Shown here: positions 48,359 through 60,651 of the stretch, piece after piece
Layout: every line of letters begins with the position of its first letter
How positions within the stretch are numbered: position 1 is the stretch's first letter
Source of the DNA: Sweltsa coloradensis
Taxonomy: Eukaryota > Arthropoda > Insecta > Plecoptera > Chloroperlidae
Assembly (NCBI GenBank): GCA_024449915.1
Contig: JAMZAV010000064.1
Span: 62,001-126,000, forward strand
Reading direction: 5' to 3'
DNA: 64,000 bases
The notes under the pieces: model-generated
What the model saw: only the letters and a program-made list of their open reading frames with translations
Database searches by the model: none
Told to the model about the DNA's origin: nothing
Translations under genes and position numbers: made by a program

Positions 48359-51300
48359 TCAACAAAACATCTAAAAACAGGATCTTTTTTCTAGCAAATG
48401 TTTTGCTATTTTATTTCCCAGGATAATTCATAGGATAGTACGTAGGATAGCTCATAAGATTGATTTTATGTGATTTTTCGTCATTTTTATGTGATATGGG
48501 AGTCAAATAAACGCGCGCCAAGAGCTCGGCCTTCGTATTTGACCGAGCGAAGAAGGAAGCTAACTAACCATCTAGCAGGCCCAGTAACCTTTGGGTCGGC
48601 CGGGAGTTGTCTTTCTATGACAAGACACGTGACCCGTAGAAGAAAATCATATTTTGCGGAAACGTCGACTCAACGCATGTGGGACCCAGAACGTGCTAAG
48701 AAAAGAAGAGCACGCAAAGTCAAAATCCCTCCATCCATTGGCAAAAACCTGAGTTCAATCGTAAAAAGTTATTTCTTGTAAAAGAGAGCGGGTTCTAAAT
48801 TATTAATGTTTTAAAAAGTAAATAAGGCATTCGTTTAAGTGTGGGATATCGAACTATGAATGGCTGGTGAAGGGGGTAAATAAGCAATGTGAATCAGTTA
48901 TAAAGCACACCATTGTAAAACCATGGAGTTGACAATTATTACACATCCATTTTAGAACCCCCTGAGGCACGTTTCAAAAGTTTCAAGTTGAAGTTTCTGG
49001 TGTCTGTAAAGCTTTTTTCTTTAAAAAGTAAGCGAATATTAAAATGACAATATCAACAGGTTATCACACATAACTTTACATTTTATATTCATCGATAATA
49101 ACCGATTGTCATAAAAAAAACAAGTTAAAAGATATCCAGATACATTTCGTATCGCATTAACTTGTAAGTATCATCTTTGATCCCATTTTCAAATTGTTTA
49201 TAAAACAACAAACGAGTCTTTGACTGGTAAGTGAAACTGCGATCTTCAGGTGTGGGAACTGCAAGACACGTGACAAAAACCTTATAATGTATGTGTAGCG
49301 TTAGCAGAATATTTAACGCGAGCTTATGAAACCATTTTCTAACAGAACATATTTATGAGAAAGCTCATAAAAGTTTCTAGGTCATACAACATTTGCTCTT
49401 CTTGCAGCAGATTTAAGGCATCATACGGTTATTTGTAAGTCAGCGCTCCAATTTTGGCATCGGTTTGGCGCACACATCCGTTATTTATTATAATGCTCCA
49501 AGCTCCAATCCTTATATTCACCATTCCTTTCAACTTGCCGAACAACACCGGTTCCTGGCAACCACATTCGATCTGTGATTTAATAAAGCAGCTAGGTCAC
49601 GGCCCCCTTGACCCTGCCTTCTGCTGGAAGTGTACGAGAACAGTTGCGTGCACAACATCATCTAGCGGGCCGTGCAGACGGGTCAACCAGGCAACGTGGT
49701 GTCGAGCGGAGGCGTAGCCACGTACACGGACCACTGGCCAGCATGCACGGATGTATGCCGCATCACGCCTGTGGTATTCCGCGGACATACTGAATAATGC
49801 AAGCTACGTGAGCGTACGAGGCAAATGCTCGTCCGTTTGTTTTTCATGAGGCGGGGGCTACCATGCGGTAAACACGTTGTTTAATTCAAAGTTTACAATT
49901 TGGTTTGTGGCTACACATCTAGATGGATTATTTAAATTTATATTGGTGGATCAAAGTTACATATTGGGTTGGGTAAATGGTAAACCATTACAAACATATG
50001 CCAACCTGGTGGAGTTAAAATCTACACAAGAAGACAGACAGACAGACGGACAGACAGACAGACAGACAAGCGCACGCTCACACTTGTATGAATTGTTTCC
50101 CTTGGGGACAAAGAGCTTCTACATTTCATTACTCACAGGTGTAATTAAAAAATAAAACACCTCTTTTTACGAAAAGGATTTATTTTTTTATGGTGACAAA
50201 TACTCTACCTAAAGGCTTTGAGAGTGAAATAAATTTGCATGTATTAGTTTTTATTAAAAGAGTCAGGTGCGTCATATTGCTAGAACTGTTTTTATGATAA
50301 AGTTGAAAGAATTAACGGATTCGAGAACGAGAATGTGAAAATAATATAAAACACCTGTCGCAGGTGTTAAAAGAGCTGAACTGAGAAGCGAGCTAACACG
50401 CTCGAGGACTTTCGAAAACATTGTTTGCCCGTTTGCCATTTAAAAACTTTTCAATTCTAAATTATTAATGTTTTTACCGTAATTGATTAACTTTCCTAAA
50501 AGTTTATAAATTACTGTAATCAAAAAGTTTGTTGGGTGTAATGATTTAGTTAGGCGTAACGTAATGTCTAAAATTATGCAACTAATTAAATCCAGTCTTT
50601 GAGTGGATGCTTCGAGAATTATGGGGTTAGGAAGGCAAACTAAACCGTTATAGAGACTAAGCCATCCTATACTCAAGGCTAGAAAACAACTGCTGTTTTA
50701 ACAAGTAATAAAATACCGGGATTTTACGTAGGCTCTTTAGCTAGATATACTGCATAGCTAAGTGCTAAACTAAACGATAATGCAATGAAAACTGTATTTC
50801 ATTGCATTGCTACAATACTCAGTGTGAATCCGTATTCTAGACAGAGTAACAGTTAGCTACTTGTAGCTTGTGCCGTCATTTTAATTGTAGATCATTGTGA
50901 AATTAGCTCAACAACATCTAGGGTAGACGACGACTATGGCGTAGCTTTAAGAATATACTCTCAGTACATTACCTCTTAAGCCTTGACGCCTTGATTATAC
51001 ATGCCGAAAATAGTAAATCATGACGTCTATTTACTAGGTGTAACGTCAACTTGTTACAACTAAACTTTTTCACGGCTCTTAGGTAGAAATTATATTTATT
51101 AATGTAGCAATATTTCGGAAAGTTTCACTTTTCGTCGACTATAACGTTGATTCCTACCTAAGAGCAGTTGAAAAGTTAAATTAACTATTTAATAATATTT
51201 ACCTGTTCTATTAAAGTTTCTTTTTAAATAGAAACCAGTTAAGAAGTAGAATAATTGGTGTACATTTTTTCATGCAACGTAACCATTGGGCACTGTTTTT

Positions 51301-52910
51301 GTCGGTGTACATTGAAAATATGTCGCACTACTTATTCTATTTACAACCTATTTTTTTTTTTTTAGTTAATAAATATGCCCCCAGTAATAACCTGGACTCT
51401 GAAAGTTTATCTTGAGTTTTAAACGAAAACACTGTTTCCAGTAAATTTAAAAAAAATTTAAAGAATTAATACCCGTTGTTTGTTAATGTGTTGTATATAC
51501 GTATTACATCCCAAGCGCGACGTTTACTCATGTTGTGGGATTTTCGTTTTATTTTCGTTTTCACCGACCACGGTGACATAAAACAGTTCATTTCAACAGG
51601 CGGACGGCGAATGGACTAATAGTTCGTGTAAAAGCTTTCCTCTTCTTGTTATTAACTGCTCTACAGTGCAGGCAGGTTGGAACAGGAAATTAACTGAATA
51701 CAAATTGCTCTCCCTGCCTTGAAAAAGACTTTAATCCCGTAGTTCCCCATTTCGACAGGAGTAAGCCAGACTAAGGCATGTACTCGGCCCTTTTTTCATT
51801 ATCTCAAGTCAAGCGGCTTCGTGTGATCGTCTCGGTAAGTCTCGTTGTATACACATAGGTCGTTATGAACTGTCAACAGTAATCGAATAAAAGAAATGCC
51901 GCTTTCAATTGACGAGCAAAAAAGTATAAAAGTTCGAAAATCGGTTCCATTACTCGAAAACCATTGGCGACTTACAATTATTTCATTGTTAATATTAGTT
52001 AATAGGTGATCGAATCTGTACGTTATTAAATATAGACCATAAAGTGGTGGATTGACACCTTACAAATTATAAAATAAAATCTATTTTTGTCTGATTCTTT
52101 TGATGCACATTTGATTTCATATAGAAACATTTCACTAGCATAATACTTGAATATTTATTGCGAGATAATCGAATGTGCTTACACATTAAATAGTTTGAAC
52201 GATAGATTAATATTGTTTAAAGTAGATAATGAATTTTGAAATTTTGGGGCGTAAAACTATTATTATGTTATTGTTAAAATTGTATCTATTCATTATTGTT
52301 TTTCTTCAATCGACGTGATTTAAAACAAAATGGAGCACTTCCGTGCTTTCATTATTCCAGCAATAATGTGCATGCATCACTTCATTTTTTACATTTCCAA
52401 CCGTGGCACCAACACGCTACGAGCTTGAAAGTAAAGTCCCGTATTATATTATTATTTAGCTTGCGAGTATGCTCGTGGATAGCACATTGCCACAAGGGAG
52501 CCGAGCAGAGGAATCAAAACGCAATTTGCATAAAGTAGATGCATCAACGGAGAAATAGAATAGTTCTTTGCTTTTACTTTTATACTTGTCATACTGTCAG
52601 TAAATTTAATATCTCGACATTTTATCTTGAGAACTAAATAAAAAACCTCAAAGGAAAACAGGATATTCATTTTCGAGCTGGTGGTTTTATTTCCGCGAAA
52701 AAAAATACGTTAATTTTGCCCTTTCATGCATATTCCGTGACATTTCGCTTGAGCAGGCGTTGAATTGGAGTGAGTTAATGGACGGAGCCACGGAATCCTT
52801 AGATTATTTTTATCCTGCTCTGGATGAGTGAGTACTCCCACAATGCAACGGAACATCTGAGTGAAGGAACGTACAGTTTTGGAAGGACTCTCGAACCAGG
52901 CCCCCTACTC
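48359..52910. other. no gene recognised
   Basis: Contains a 103-codon frame at 48470-48781 (basic, RRRK-rich, no domain recognised), a GC-richer block at 49450-49800 open in three frames without a recognised family, and a (GACA)n-like tract at 50033-50070. Coding potential looks like chance. Confidence 0.4.
51063..51177. repeat. short foldback with about 25-bp imperfect arms
   Basis: AACTTTTTCACGGCTCTTAGG at the left pairs with CCTACCTAAGAGCAGTTGAA at the right across about 70 nt. It resembles a very small TIR element. No clear target duplication. Confidence 0.6.
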
Positions 52911-53084
52911 AATCCCACTTCTGATGGACCATACGGTTGTCCACCCACCTTATCCCACTTCTGATGGACCATACGGTTGTCCACCCACCTTATCCCACTT
53001 CTGATGGACCATACGGTTGTCCACCCACCTTATCCCACTTCTGATGGACCATACGGTTGTCCACCCACCTTATCCCACTTCTGA
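52911..53084. repeat. 40-bp tandem repeat, about 4.3 copies
   Basis: Units at 52911, 52951, 52991, 53031 and a partial unit at 53071, each with CCCACTTCTGATGGACCATA. Units are essentially identical, implying recent amplification. Frames through it are artefacts. Confidence 0.96.
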
Positions 53085-54719
53085 CGAAAACTCGTAACAG
53101 GCTGGAGATTCGTTTCAACAACGCTGGTCAATGGTTTTTATTTCCAAACACCCACTCAGAATCGTATTTTATTTGCCTTTGTGTTCGCATTTCATTTAAT
53201 ATAAAGCCGATAGTACTCAGCATACAACATATCTGCAGAAGTCACCGTGTCAGAAACACACGTACAGAAATTGTTGATTTCTGAAAACGATATACATTTT
53301 TAAATACAAACAATGATTTTTTAAACGAACAAGCACGAATAAAACTTCTTTATAAGCTAGTTTTGTGTCAGAACGCTTTAATGCCCTGAAGGGCAGTCAC
53401 ATACGAAATTAGTCATGCCCACGCACACACATACGTACGTCATTTCCCCAAACTGCGAGATCGTGTTTTATTTACTGATCTTGTTTAGATTTTTCACATT
53501 TAATGTTATGTTTAAAAATAAAGTACGTTTAAAGAGTAATGCTTGCAGACATATTTCTGTTTTAAAATACTTGTCACTGTTTAGTTCATAATCACTTTAT
53601 CCGTATATAAGATTGTTTGCGATTAGCGTTTCTATTTTTTCAGACTAAAGGTATTTTCAAACACGTATTATAACGAATATCCTTTAATCTTCTTATCATA
53701 ATTTCCGTTATCCAATATATGGATGCTTGTTTATATTTTAATAGTGTGGTATGGTTCCGGTGACCATCGCTCTTAAAGACGTGGTTTTGGATATAAATTC
53801 TGTCATTTGACAGATATAACCATTTTAAACATAAAAAGATCCTATCCACTTAATAGTACAGCAAAATAAATAGGGCATCGTAAATTAAGTTTTCATCGTT
53901 TAATCTACTGAGGAAATAGGAATCAGCACATTAATATCACGTTCAAAGAGGAAGATAAATTATTACGCTTTGAGCTGAACAAATTTATTTTGGGATATTT
54001 GGGAGATTGCACATTTACTTGTTGTGACATTATATTTACACTACCCAGCAATTAAGCAACTTGCCAAGCTTGTGACAGTTATTTATTTTGTCCCGATGTA
54101 ACGAAATATAGTTAATTGTCAAATTAGCTTCCCACTTCTCAAACATAATCACCTGTTTGTAATGCAATCACTATTTATCATTTTGTATACTATCATCTAA
54201 AACCCCTGAAACTGTTTTTTGTGAGACTGTTATTCTTATGTAACAATTTTAGTGTTTTCAAGGTGTGCATGTATGTGGTAAAGTTATAGATATTTAACTG
54301 CATGGTAGCTTTTAGAATTCATTTGTGCTTGGAGCAGAGAAAGTTTTTATTCTAACACATTTCTGACTTACTCTTTCTATGTTCAACATGAAATGATTGG
54401 ACATGAAAACATTGATTGATGGATGCACCAGTATGTTTGAACAGCACTTCCAGGTGTATGGGATTTGTTGTGGTTATTTAATAATTTGTCACAAAAGCTA
54501 TTTATTAGTTAATTATTCCCTGTTAAATATTTCGATGAAATATCTAGAAGACAATAGTTGGGTCAAAAAACTGGCCCTGAGTAGCTTTTAATTAACACGA
54601 ACGAATAACTAAGCATATGACTTTGCAAACACGACATCATTCAAACTAAGATTTGACTTTTCTTTTAAAGTGAGCAAAATGAATTTGTAATTTGTAATAT
54701 GTTCAACTTGTGTACTTAC
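53085..54719. other. no gene recognised (intron just inside the Ig2 first-half exon)
   Basis: AT-rich. Open frames of 60-75 codons without domains. The donor-proximal 1.6 kb of the large intron appears free of bounded elements. Confidence 0.45.
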
Positions 54720-54825
54720 AACTTCATTGTGGTTCCAGAATATGTAGGCCGGCGGCTCTGGACTGTAGAGCACGACGCACGTGAGGTTGATGGTGCTGCC
54801 TCGGTCGATGTAGAGGTCGTCGGTT
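54720..54825 (-). CDS. dpr-family gene, exon with first half of Ig domain 2
   Basis: This 106-nt internal exon encodes 35 residues from TDDLYIDRGSTINLTC to PEPPAYIFWNHNEV. They match the A-C strands of the second immunoglobulin domain of Dpr proteins, insect neuronal surface receptors that pair with DIP proteins in synaptic partner choice. Visible hallmarks are the B-strand cysteine in INLTC, which carries an N-L-T glycosylation sequon, the SPEPPAYIFW block and the C-strand tryptophan. The acceptor is a pyrimidine-rich tract ending CTCTGCAG, and the donor is GTAAGT immediately after GTT. The exon opens with the third base of a split codon and closes in phase 0, which fits the exon at 15748. 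Family assignment is from recognised motifs; the particular Dpr paralogue is not settled. The wording is closest in memory to the Dpr6/Dpr10 type. Preceding exons lie outside the window. Confidence 0.88.
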
Positions 54826-54950
54826 CTGCAGAGGACAAGAGAAGGTAATTGCAACAATCTATTAAATATTTGTACCGCCAAAAATATTTTTATAGTTCCT
54901 TTATCAACAATTGTTTCATTGCTAATCACTAGAGCTTCTGCAAACAATAA

Positions 54951-54966
54951 GTAATAATAATAATAA

Positions 54967-55035
<69 letters not shown>
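54951..55035. repeat. (TAA)n microsatellite
   Basis: About 84 bp of TAA repeats with one interruption. On the transcribed minus strand it is an (ATT)n tract starting about 125 nt upstream of the acceptor of the exon at 54825. Confidence 0.95.
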
Positions 55036-55036
<1 letters not shown>

Positions 55037-55176
55037 TGAGACGTTAAGCAATATCCAATCAATCAACCAATAAGTTGACAACCGGTACTTCATATGACCT
55101 AATTGCAATAGAAAACAGCACTACTGAGTCACTTGTTCATTAAAGTACACTTTAATTAATTCGATATCATAATTTA

Positions 55177-55380
55177 CTAAGGAGCGAAAATCCCTTTTAT
55201 GGATAATTTTTCTGTCCGTCTTTCTGTGTGCGAAGGCCACATCTCACGATAAAACCAGAACATGATCTCCGATTGACATGCGTTGTTTTTCGACATCAAA
55301 GAGTATAATACAGAACGGTTGGGGCTACCAGGCTTAGGGTAAAGAGGCGAGGCTAGTCCCACCTAAAGGGGTCAAAATGA
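55177..55380 (-). repeat. dispersed repeat family, copy 2 (ACQSE family)
   Basis: Plus-strand order: GGAGCGAAAATCCCTTTTAT, TCTGTCCGTCTTTCTGTG, CACGATAAAACCAGAACATG, CCGATTGACATGCG, AATACAGAACG. The same order is found at 58170-58335 and in part at 6486. Confidence 0.8.
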
Positions 55381-57420
55381 AATCAGTTTCAAGAAATTTT
55401 AAATCACTTTTCTGCATGTTAAGAAATTGAACTACATTCAATGTGACGTGTGTGATAACGATTAATATTAAATGGTTAAATACTCCCTTCAATGTGTTTA
55501 TAAATGAACTATGTTGACGTTTTATTTCTTAAGATTCACAAAATTAGCGCGTTTACATCTGTAACAGTACTGCACCTTTTGAAATACGTAATTGTATCAC
55601 GTAGATTTCCGAAGACATTTCGTACAAACTAAATTGGAAAATCCGGGAATTAATCGTTCTTGTCAATACAATACGTAAGTAAAAATAGGACAGACGATAT
55701 ACCGCCTAGGGTGCTGTATAGATACCTGGGAAATAAGTAAAACTAAATATTGAAATGCTCAGAGGATAAGGATTTGTATAGCCAGCCACACAAAGGAAAA
55801 CAATTATAAAATGATTAATGCGATGGGGATTGAAATTCGTGCAGCTGTTAAGAAAATAAACGAATAAAGTTTTATGACAAACATTTTCTTTGTTACATTC
55901 CACGAAACCTACTCAACGCTATTTATTCACAGCTAAATCAACTTTACACAATGCTCCCAAAAACATAAACTTGAATTATAAAATATATTTCCATTTACTA
56001 AAACCCTCTGTGTAGTCTTGTTTATTTAATGGTTTTGCATTCTCTCTGCGAAATAGTTTCAAGCCACTTTCGACGCAAAGATCACACGGACAATTCACGT
56101 GAAACACCCAACACCGCTCCGAAACACATTTCAGACTCTTAACGTTAAATCTCGTTTGTAAAGTACCCCCCTTAATATACAAGTAGGTGATTCCACTTAT
56201 ATTTCACTTAGTGCCATAGCACCCCTTGTGAACATGCCAATGTTATTAATGTTGATAATGTTAATTATATCTTGATGAGAGAAGGGCTCTCTACCGAACC
56301 GAGGCATACCTCGACTCGGTGCTGTGCTGCGATGTCAAGTTAGGCGTTGAGCATGGGTAGTGTCACGTTTGTGTTATATGTGGGGACTCATTACAAGGGG
56401 AAGTGGAATGTTAAAAATTGGAGTGATTTTTTAAATTTGTGTTATAAAATTTGTCTCCGGCTTAGGAGAAAGTATAAGCAAAGTGTTGAAACTTAGAGAG
56501 CTTGTATTACATTATATATTGACATTTCCAAGTTTGTATTACAGGGGTGTGAAGCTATGTATTGCAATATTAAAGATAATCATATATGTGATATGAGGTT
56601 AACAAGGGATGCTATTTTTAAATGTTAGTAGAGAGAGTTAAGCTTAGACTTGTTATGGTGCGACTACCTCTATGGAACTAAATCGAGCTATACGATTTTA
56701 TAGTTGCTAAATTGTAAGCACTTACAAATTACTACTTTCTTGAGAGAAAAAAATAATTGTTGTTGGTGTTAACTCGAAACGGAAGGACGTAACTGTCACA
56801 TTGAAATGATTGCATGGTCTTGTTAATATGCCCACTCCTCGTCAAGTCCAAAACTGTCTAATGTCGTTATTTGAAGTGTCCATAGTCATGTCGCTATCGT
56901 CAGGTGAAGCGTTCCTATGTGCACCTTAGAAATTCACGTGAAAGAAAAATAATCAATGTATTGATGGTGGACTATGTAAAGAACCGTACACTCAGTGACA
57001 GTTTATTGATTCATACAAAGGGCATTGAAGCAAGAATACAATAACGTGTAAAAAGAACGACTAAAATGAAAAATTATCTCAATTAGGGTGTCAATAGGGC
57101 GATGTTGGCATGCCAGTGGAAATATTATTTGTTAGTGGGGAATGCTTGAGCGAGCGAACGGCTTATAACGCTAATGACAATTGATCAAGGAGAAGTAGAC
57201 AAATTGAAGGGACAAGAGAGGCAATTAATTTTGAATGGCGAATCGGTTCGCTTGTTTGAGACATAAGGGTTATGTCAAATTAGGTGTCTCGCCTTTCTAT
57301 TGTTATTGAACACGTTCTTAAACCTCGAGTATTAGACGAGATGTCGGGTAATTAATGGGATATTATCAGAGAAATGTCCTGCTGGGTGAAATGATTGCGT
57401 GTGTTTAACGTGAGTCCTTA
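55381..57420. other. no gene recognised
   Basis: Intron of the dpr gene upstream of the exon at 54825. A small hairpin ACCGAGG..CCTCG lies at about 56300-56322. No coding exon recognised. Confidence 0.45.
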
Positions 57421-57480
57421 TTGGGGCTCGGACCCAAGACCCAAGCATTGGGTGGGTGTCTACCACTAAACCCTAATCAC
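57421..57480 (-). repeat. tRNA-derived SINE head (minus strand)
   Basis: On the minus strand a perfect T arm, TTGGG / CCCAA around TCCGAGC (57437-57421), follows an A-box-like TTTAGTGGTAGACAC and an anticodon-like stem ACCCA / TGGGT with an enlarged loop. The acceptor stem is not preserved. Confidence 0.6.
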
Positions 57481-58169
57481 ATCGGGATTGGTGGATGCTT
57501 CACGTTTTAATTAAAACATTGCTTATTGCAGAAGATGAGTGAAGATAATGAGTGATGATTAGAAATGAATCAAAATTTCATTACCAGTATATATATGCTA
57601 TATGTGCCGCCGTGGGTAGCAAAGTCAGTGCTTATAAATATTTATGGAATTAACAAATAATTTAATTTGTAGACTGTTATCAATTGCGCTCGTTGTATGT
57701 GTTGCTAATTCATTTCCGTAATAACACCTAATTGTGAATTTCAACTAATTATTACTACCTGTCAAATCTCGAAATGGGTCTAGAAACAGTTATCTAATTA
57801 AAGCTTATACAAACAACTACGCGAACATTACTTTCATTCGAGCATCCATCTTGAACTGAAGAGTTAATTGAGCATCGCTGTTAGAGTTGTGATGTTATCG
57901 AATGTTAAATCTTTGGGCGTTGCCTCATCAAGCCAGTTTGTTCAGAGTCTCATGAATGTAAGGCTTATCACCAGACGTGTGCCCGTAACTACACACAAGC
58001 TTGAGCTTACTTGATTAATTAATAGCAATTTTGAACTGGATCTGGTACTGAATTACTGCTAGAACAAAACTGCAAATACATTGTTTGCATACTATTTAAT
58101 TAATTTTTGTATTTAATATTTTATTTTATTATTTATTTTCCTGGAATCAGTATGACTCATTTAAAGGAA

Positions 58170-58460
58170 TTATGGAGTGACGCCCCCTTTTATGTATCAC
58201 TTTTCAGTCTGTCCGTCTTTTTATCTATTCTTGCGTCTCGTCCCACGATAAAAAAAAACTAGCTTAACCTCTGATTGACATGTGTTTTTTTGGTTGACTA
58301 TTTCTTTCGGCCAGTGTGATACAGAATGTTTTTGTTGACCCTTGGGTCAGAGGAACTGGACTAGCTTTTTAAGGGGTAATTTTGTGAACTCGGCATCTCA
58401 ACCAAGAGTGATTTCAACAGAATTAATTTTTGTGTACCTACCCGGCACCTCCACCAAAAT
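58170..58460 (-). repeat. dispersed repeat family, copy 3, ending in the GGTGGAGGTGCCGGGT motif
   Basis: Plus strand: GGAGTGACGCCCCCTTTTAT, CAGTCTGTCCGTC, CACGATAAAAAAAA, CTGATTGACATGTG, GATACAGAATG, and finally CCCGGCACCTCCACCAAAA at 58441-58459. This copy joins the ACQSE-family blocks to motif copy 5 (minus strand). Confidence 0.75.
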
Positions 58461-59929
58461 GTTATATTTCTATTTATTTTTTTTTAAATTTAAAACTGTT
58501 GTTCACAGTGAATTCTCTTATTGAAATGTTAGAATCAAATTTGTTCCTCAATACAATTATTCAAGTCCCACGTTAATTATTTTTAAAGGGCATGATAAAC
58601 TCCCTATTGATGTTTATAGCCCCCCATTTCAGGTATAATACTGTCCGAATGATGATAAAACTACTCTAGTAAATCCAATAACTACCTCGTTACCATTAGG
58701 TTAATTGCACAGTGAAATACGAGTTCGAGTACACATAATATGACCTTTCATTACAAAGCGTAGATAATATAGTTCAAATAAAATCTCTTCTGTTATATAA
58801 GCTCTTTGTTTTGAACTCATCATTAGTATAGTCCATATTCAACCACTCTTTGTTTGTCTATAACGATCAATCAGCCTGAGTCTAAAGAACTTTAAATCAT
58901 TAGTAACATGACATTCCTGTACCTTCTCTAGCCTGCATGGAGTTGTATTTACCAGACAGTTTAAACAGGATTGTCTTGTTGCGAACAAGATATATAAAAG
59001 CTCGTCCGACAAATATTTTACCTTCTCTAATGGGTAATACTAACACATCACATGATGTTGTATTCCATAGTCCCATCTGATATATTATTCTGAGAATATC
59101 ACATAGCACATAAAGCAATAGCGTGGCGTTTAATGTTGCCAGCAGTCAGCACTTCCATATTATACTGCTCCGAGGCGCACGTGGTTTATTGGGTTTTGTT
59201 TAATGGTCCTTATAAATGTGTCATTGGTGGATAGTTTGATGTGAAGTAGGTTAATGTTAACGGTAACATTCAGGATGTTGGACATTAAAGAGCCAGATTA
59301 GCACCATGTTCTATATCTGTAAAGTAAGTGCCGAGATAATCAATGTTACTCCGGTTGGAATTCGCTAAAAGAACGTACAGGAAATGGAATAGCAAAACGA
59401 GAGAGTTGGTGAAACCACGAAGGGTGTTTTACCTCAAGAATGACGTGGATTAATTGCATGAAACTTGTGAAAAGCATTTGGATTCCGAGGCCACAGTGGG
59501 AGAGAAAGAAAGCCGTTATTATTTGTATGGGAATGTCCAGGTGAACCAGCTGCGAGCTGAGGACACTTGAAGAGAATGCACACAGGGATTTGTGAATGGA
59601 CTCTATTAATAACCGGGACGTACTGCGATTTCCATGGGATGTTTTTAAGTGAGCTCGATATTTTAAATGCTTCGTGGAAATAAATTGAATTGTAATAATA
59701 AAAATAAACGTATGAATAGAAGATTAACCATAATGATGGATTATTAAACCATGTTGAATAATATTTTTTCATTTAACATACTAACATTTAACATTTATTA
59801 ATGTATTTTATTTATTTGTTTATGCTGGCCCTGCACACAAAAGTTTCAAATGAAGAAATATATTTAATTTAACTTAATATTATTTAAATAAAATATTATT
59901 GTGTGGAATCCACATCACGTCACAAAAAT
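58461..59929. other. no gene recognised
   Basis: AT-rich. Minus-strand frames of 72 and 112 codons at 59118-58900 and 59772-59434 show no domain. Confidence 0.45.
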
Positions 59930-60625
59930 AAAGCAAGTTGAACGTATTCAGTACAAATTTGTAAGTTTTCTTTGTTTTCAAAATAATATAAATTTTCACC
60001 GATCACATATTATTATGCTACACTTTGTCAACAACAATTGATTCCAACACTAGAAAGCCGACGTAGTGCAACCGACGATATTTTCCTTTACAAACTTCTC
60101 CATAACTTCATCGACACGGACCTACTTCAAAATATAAACTTTCATATCCCTTCAAGATTTACAAGAAATTACATCCCCTTCAAAATTCCATTTGCTCGTA
60201 TTGATGTTTTTAAATTTTCCCCCATTAACCGAATTCAAGACACCTACAACAAATTATTAACCATTAATCCAGAAATTGACATCAACTACATGAAACTTCA
60301 ATAATTAAAGCAGCTGTTTATGCCAGTTTACCAACATGACTCATCACTCTTGTCACCTAATCAACTTTGGACTATTATCTATCCTATCTTGTTGGGTTAT
60401 CTTGGTCTTTTAGCCGTTTTTTATATATATTCTTTTGTTACTCAATTTTTTCTTGTTTGTACTTGTTGTAAAATCTTAATTTTATAGTATTTAATTTTTA
60501 TAGTGTTCATATTGATTTGTATAGGTAACGTATTTGTATTATTTTAAATTGTATATTTTTAATTGTTTAGTTTTAGCTATATCTAACACTTGTGGGTTTA
60601 ATACCTGTTGTTAGAGATAATAAAT
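59930..60625 (+). mobile_element. 5'-truncated, frameshifted non-LTR retrotransposon (reverse transcriptase C-terminus and 3' UTR)
   Basis: The frame from 59931 gives KQVERIQYKFVSFLCF..HRSHIIML and ends in stops. After a frameshift, 60038-60304 encodes ...LESRRSATDDIFLYKLLHNF, HIPSRFTRNYIPFKIPFAR and SPINRIQDTYN, typical of the segment after the reverse transcriptase domain in CR1/Jockey-type LINEs. The frame stops at 60302-60304, and about 320 bp of 3' UTR ends in a TAATAAATAATAATAAAG tail. The catalytic domain is absent through 5' truncation, so the copy is inactive. Confidence 0.82.
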
Positions 60626-60651
60626 AATAATAAAGTGAAAAAAAATGGTAT

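Larger units (their letters stand above)
15749..54719 (-). other. large intron inside the Dpr Ig2 domain
   Basis: The two Ig2 half-exons are in the same orientation, have compatible phase 0 boundaries and rejoin into a contiguous 91-residue Ig domain, so the DNA between them is inferred to be one intron of about 39 kb. It holds most of the mobile elements listed here and no recognisable coding exon on the minus strand. Transcript evidence would be needed to exclude a small extra exon. Long introns of this kind are usual for neuronal Ig-superfamily genes in large insect genomes. Confidence 0.75.

Noticed and set aside
49454..49793. GC-richer block open in three frames
   Set aside because: Three competing frames, no recognised domain, no splice sites that favour one; left as unassigned.
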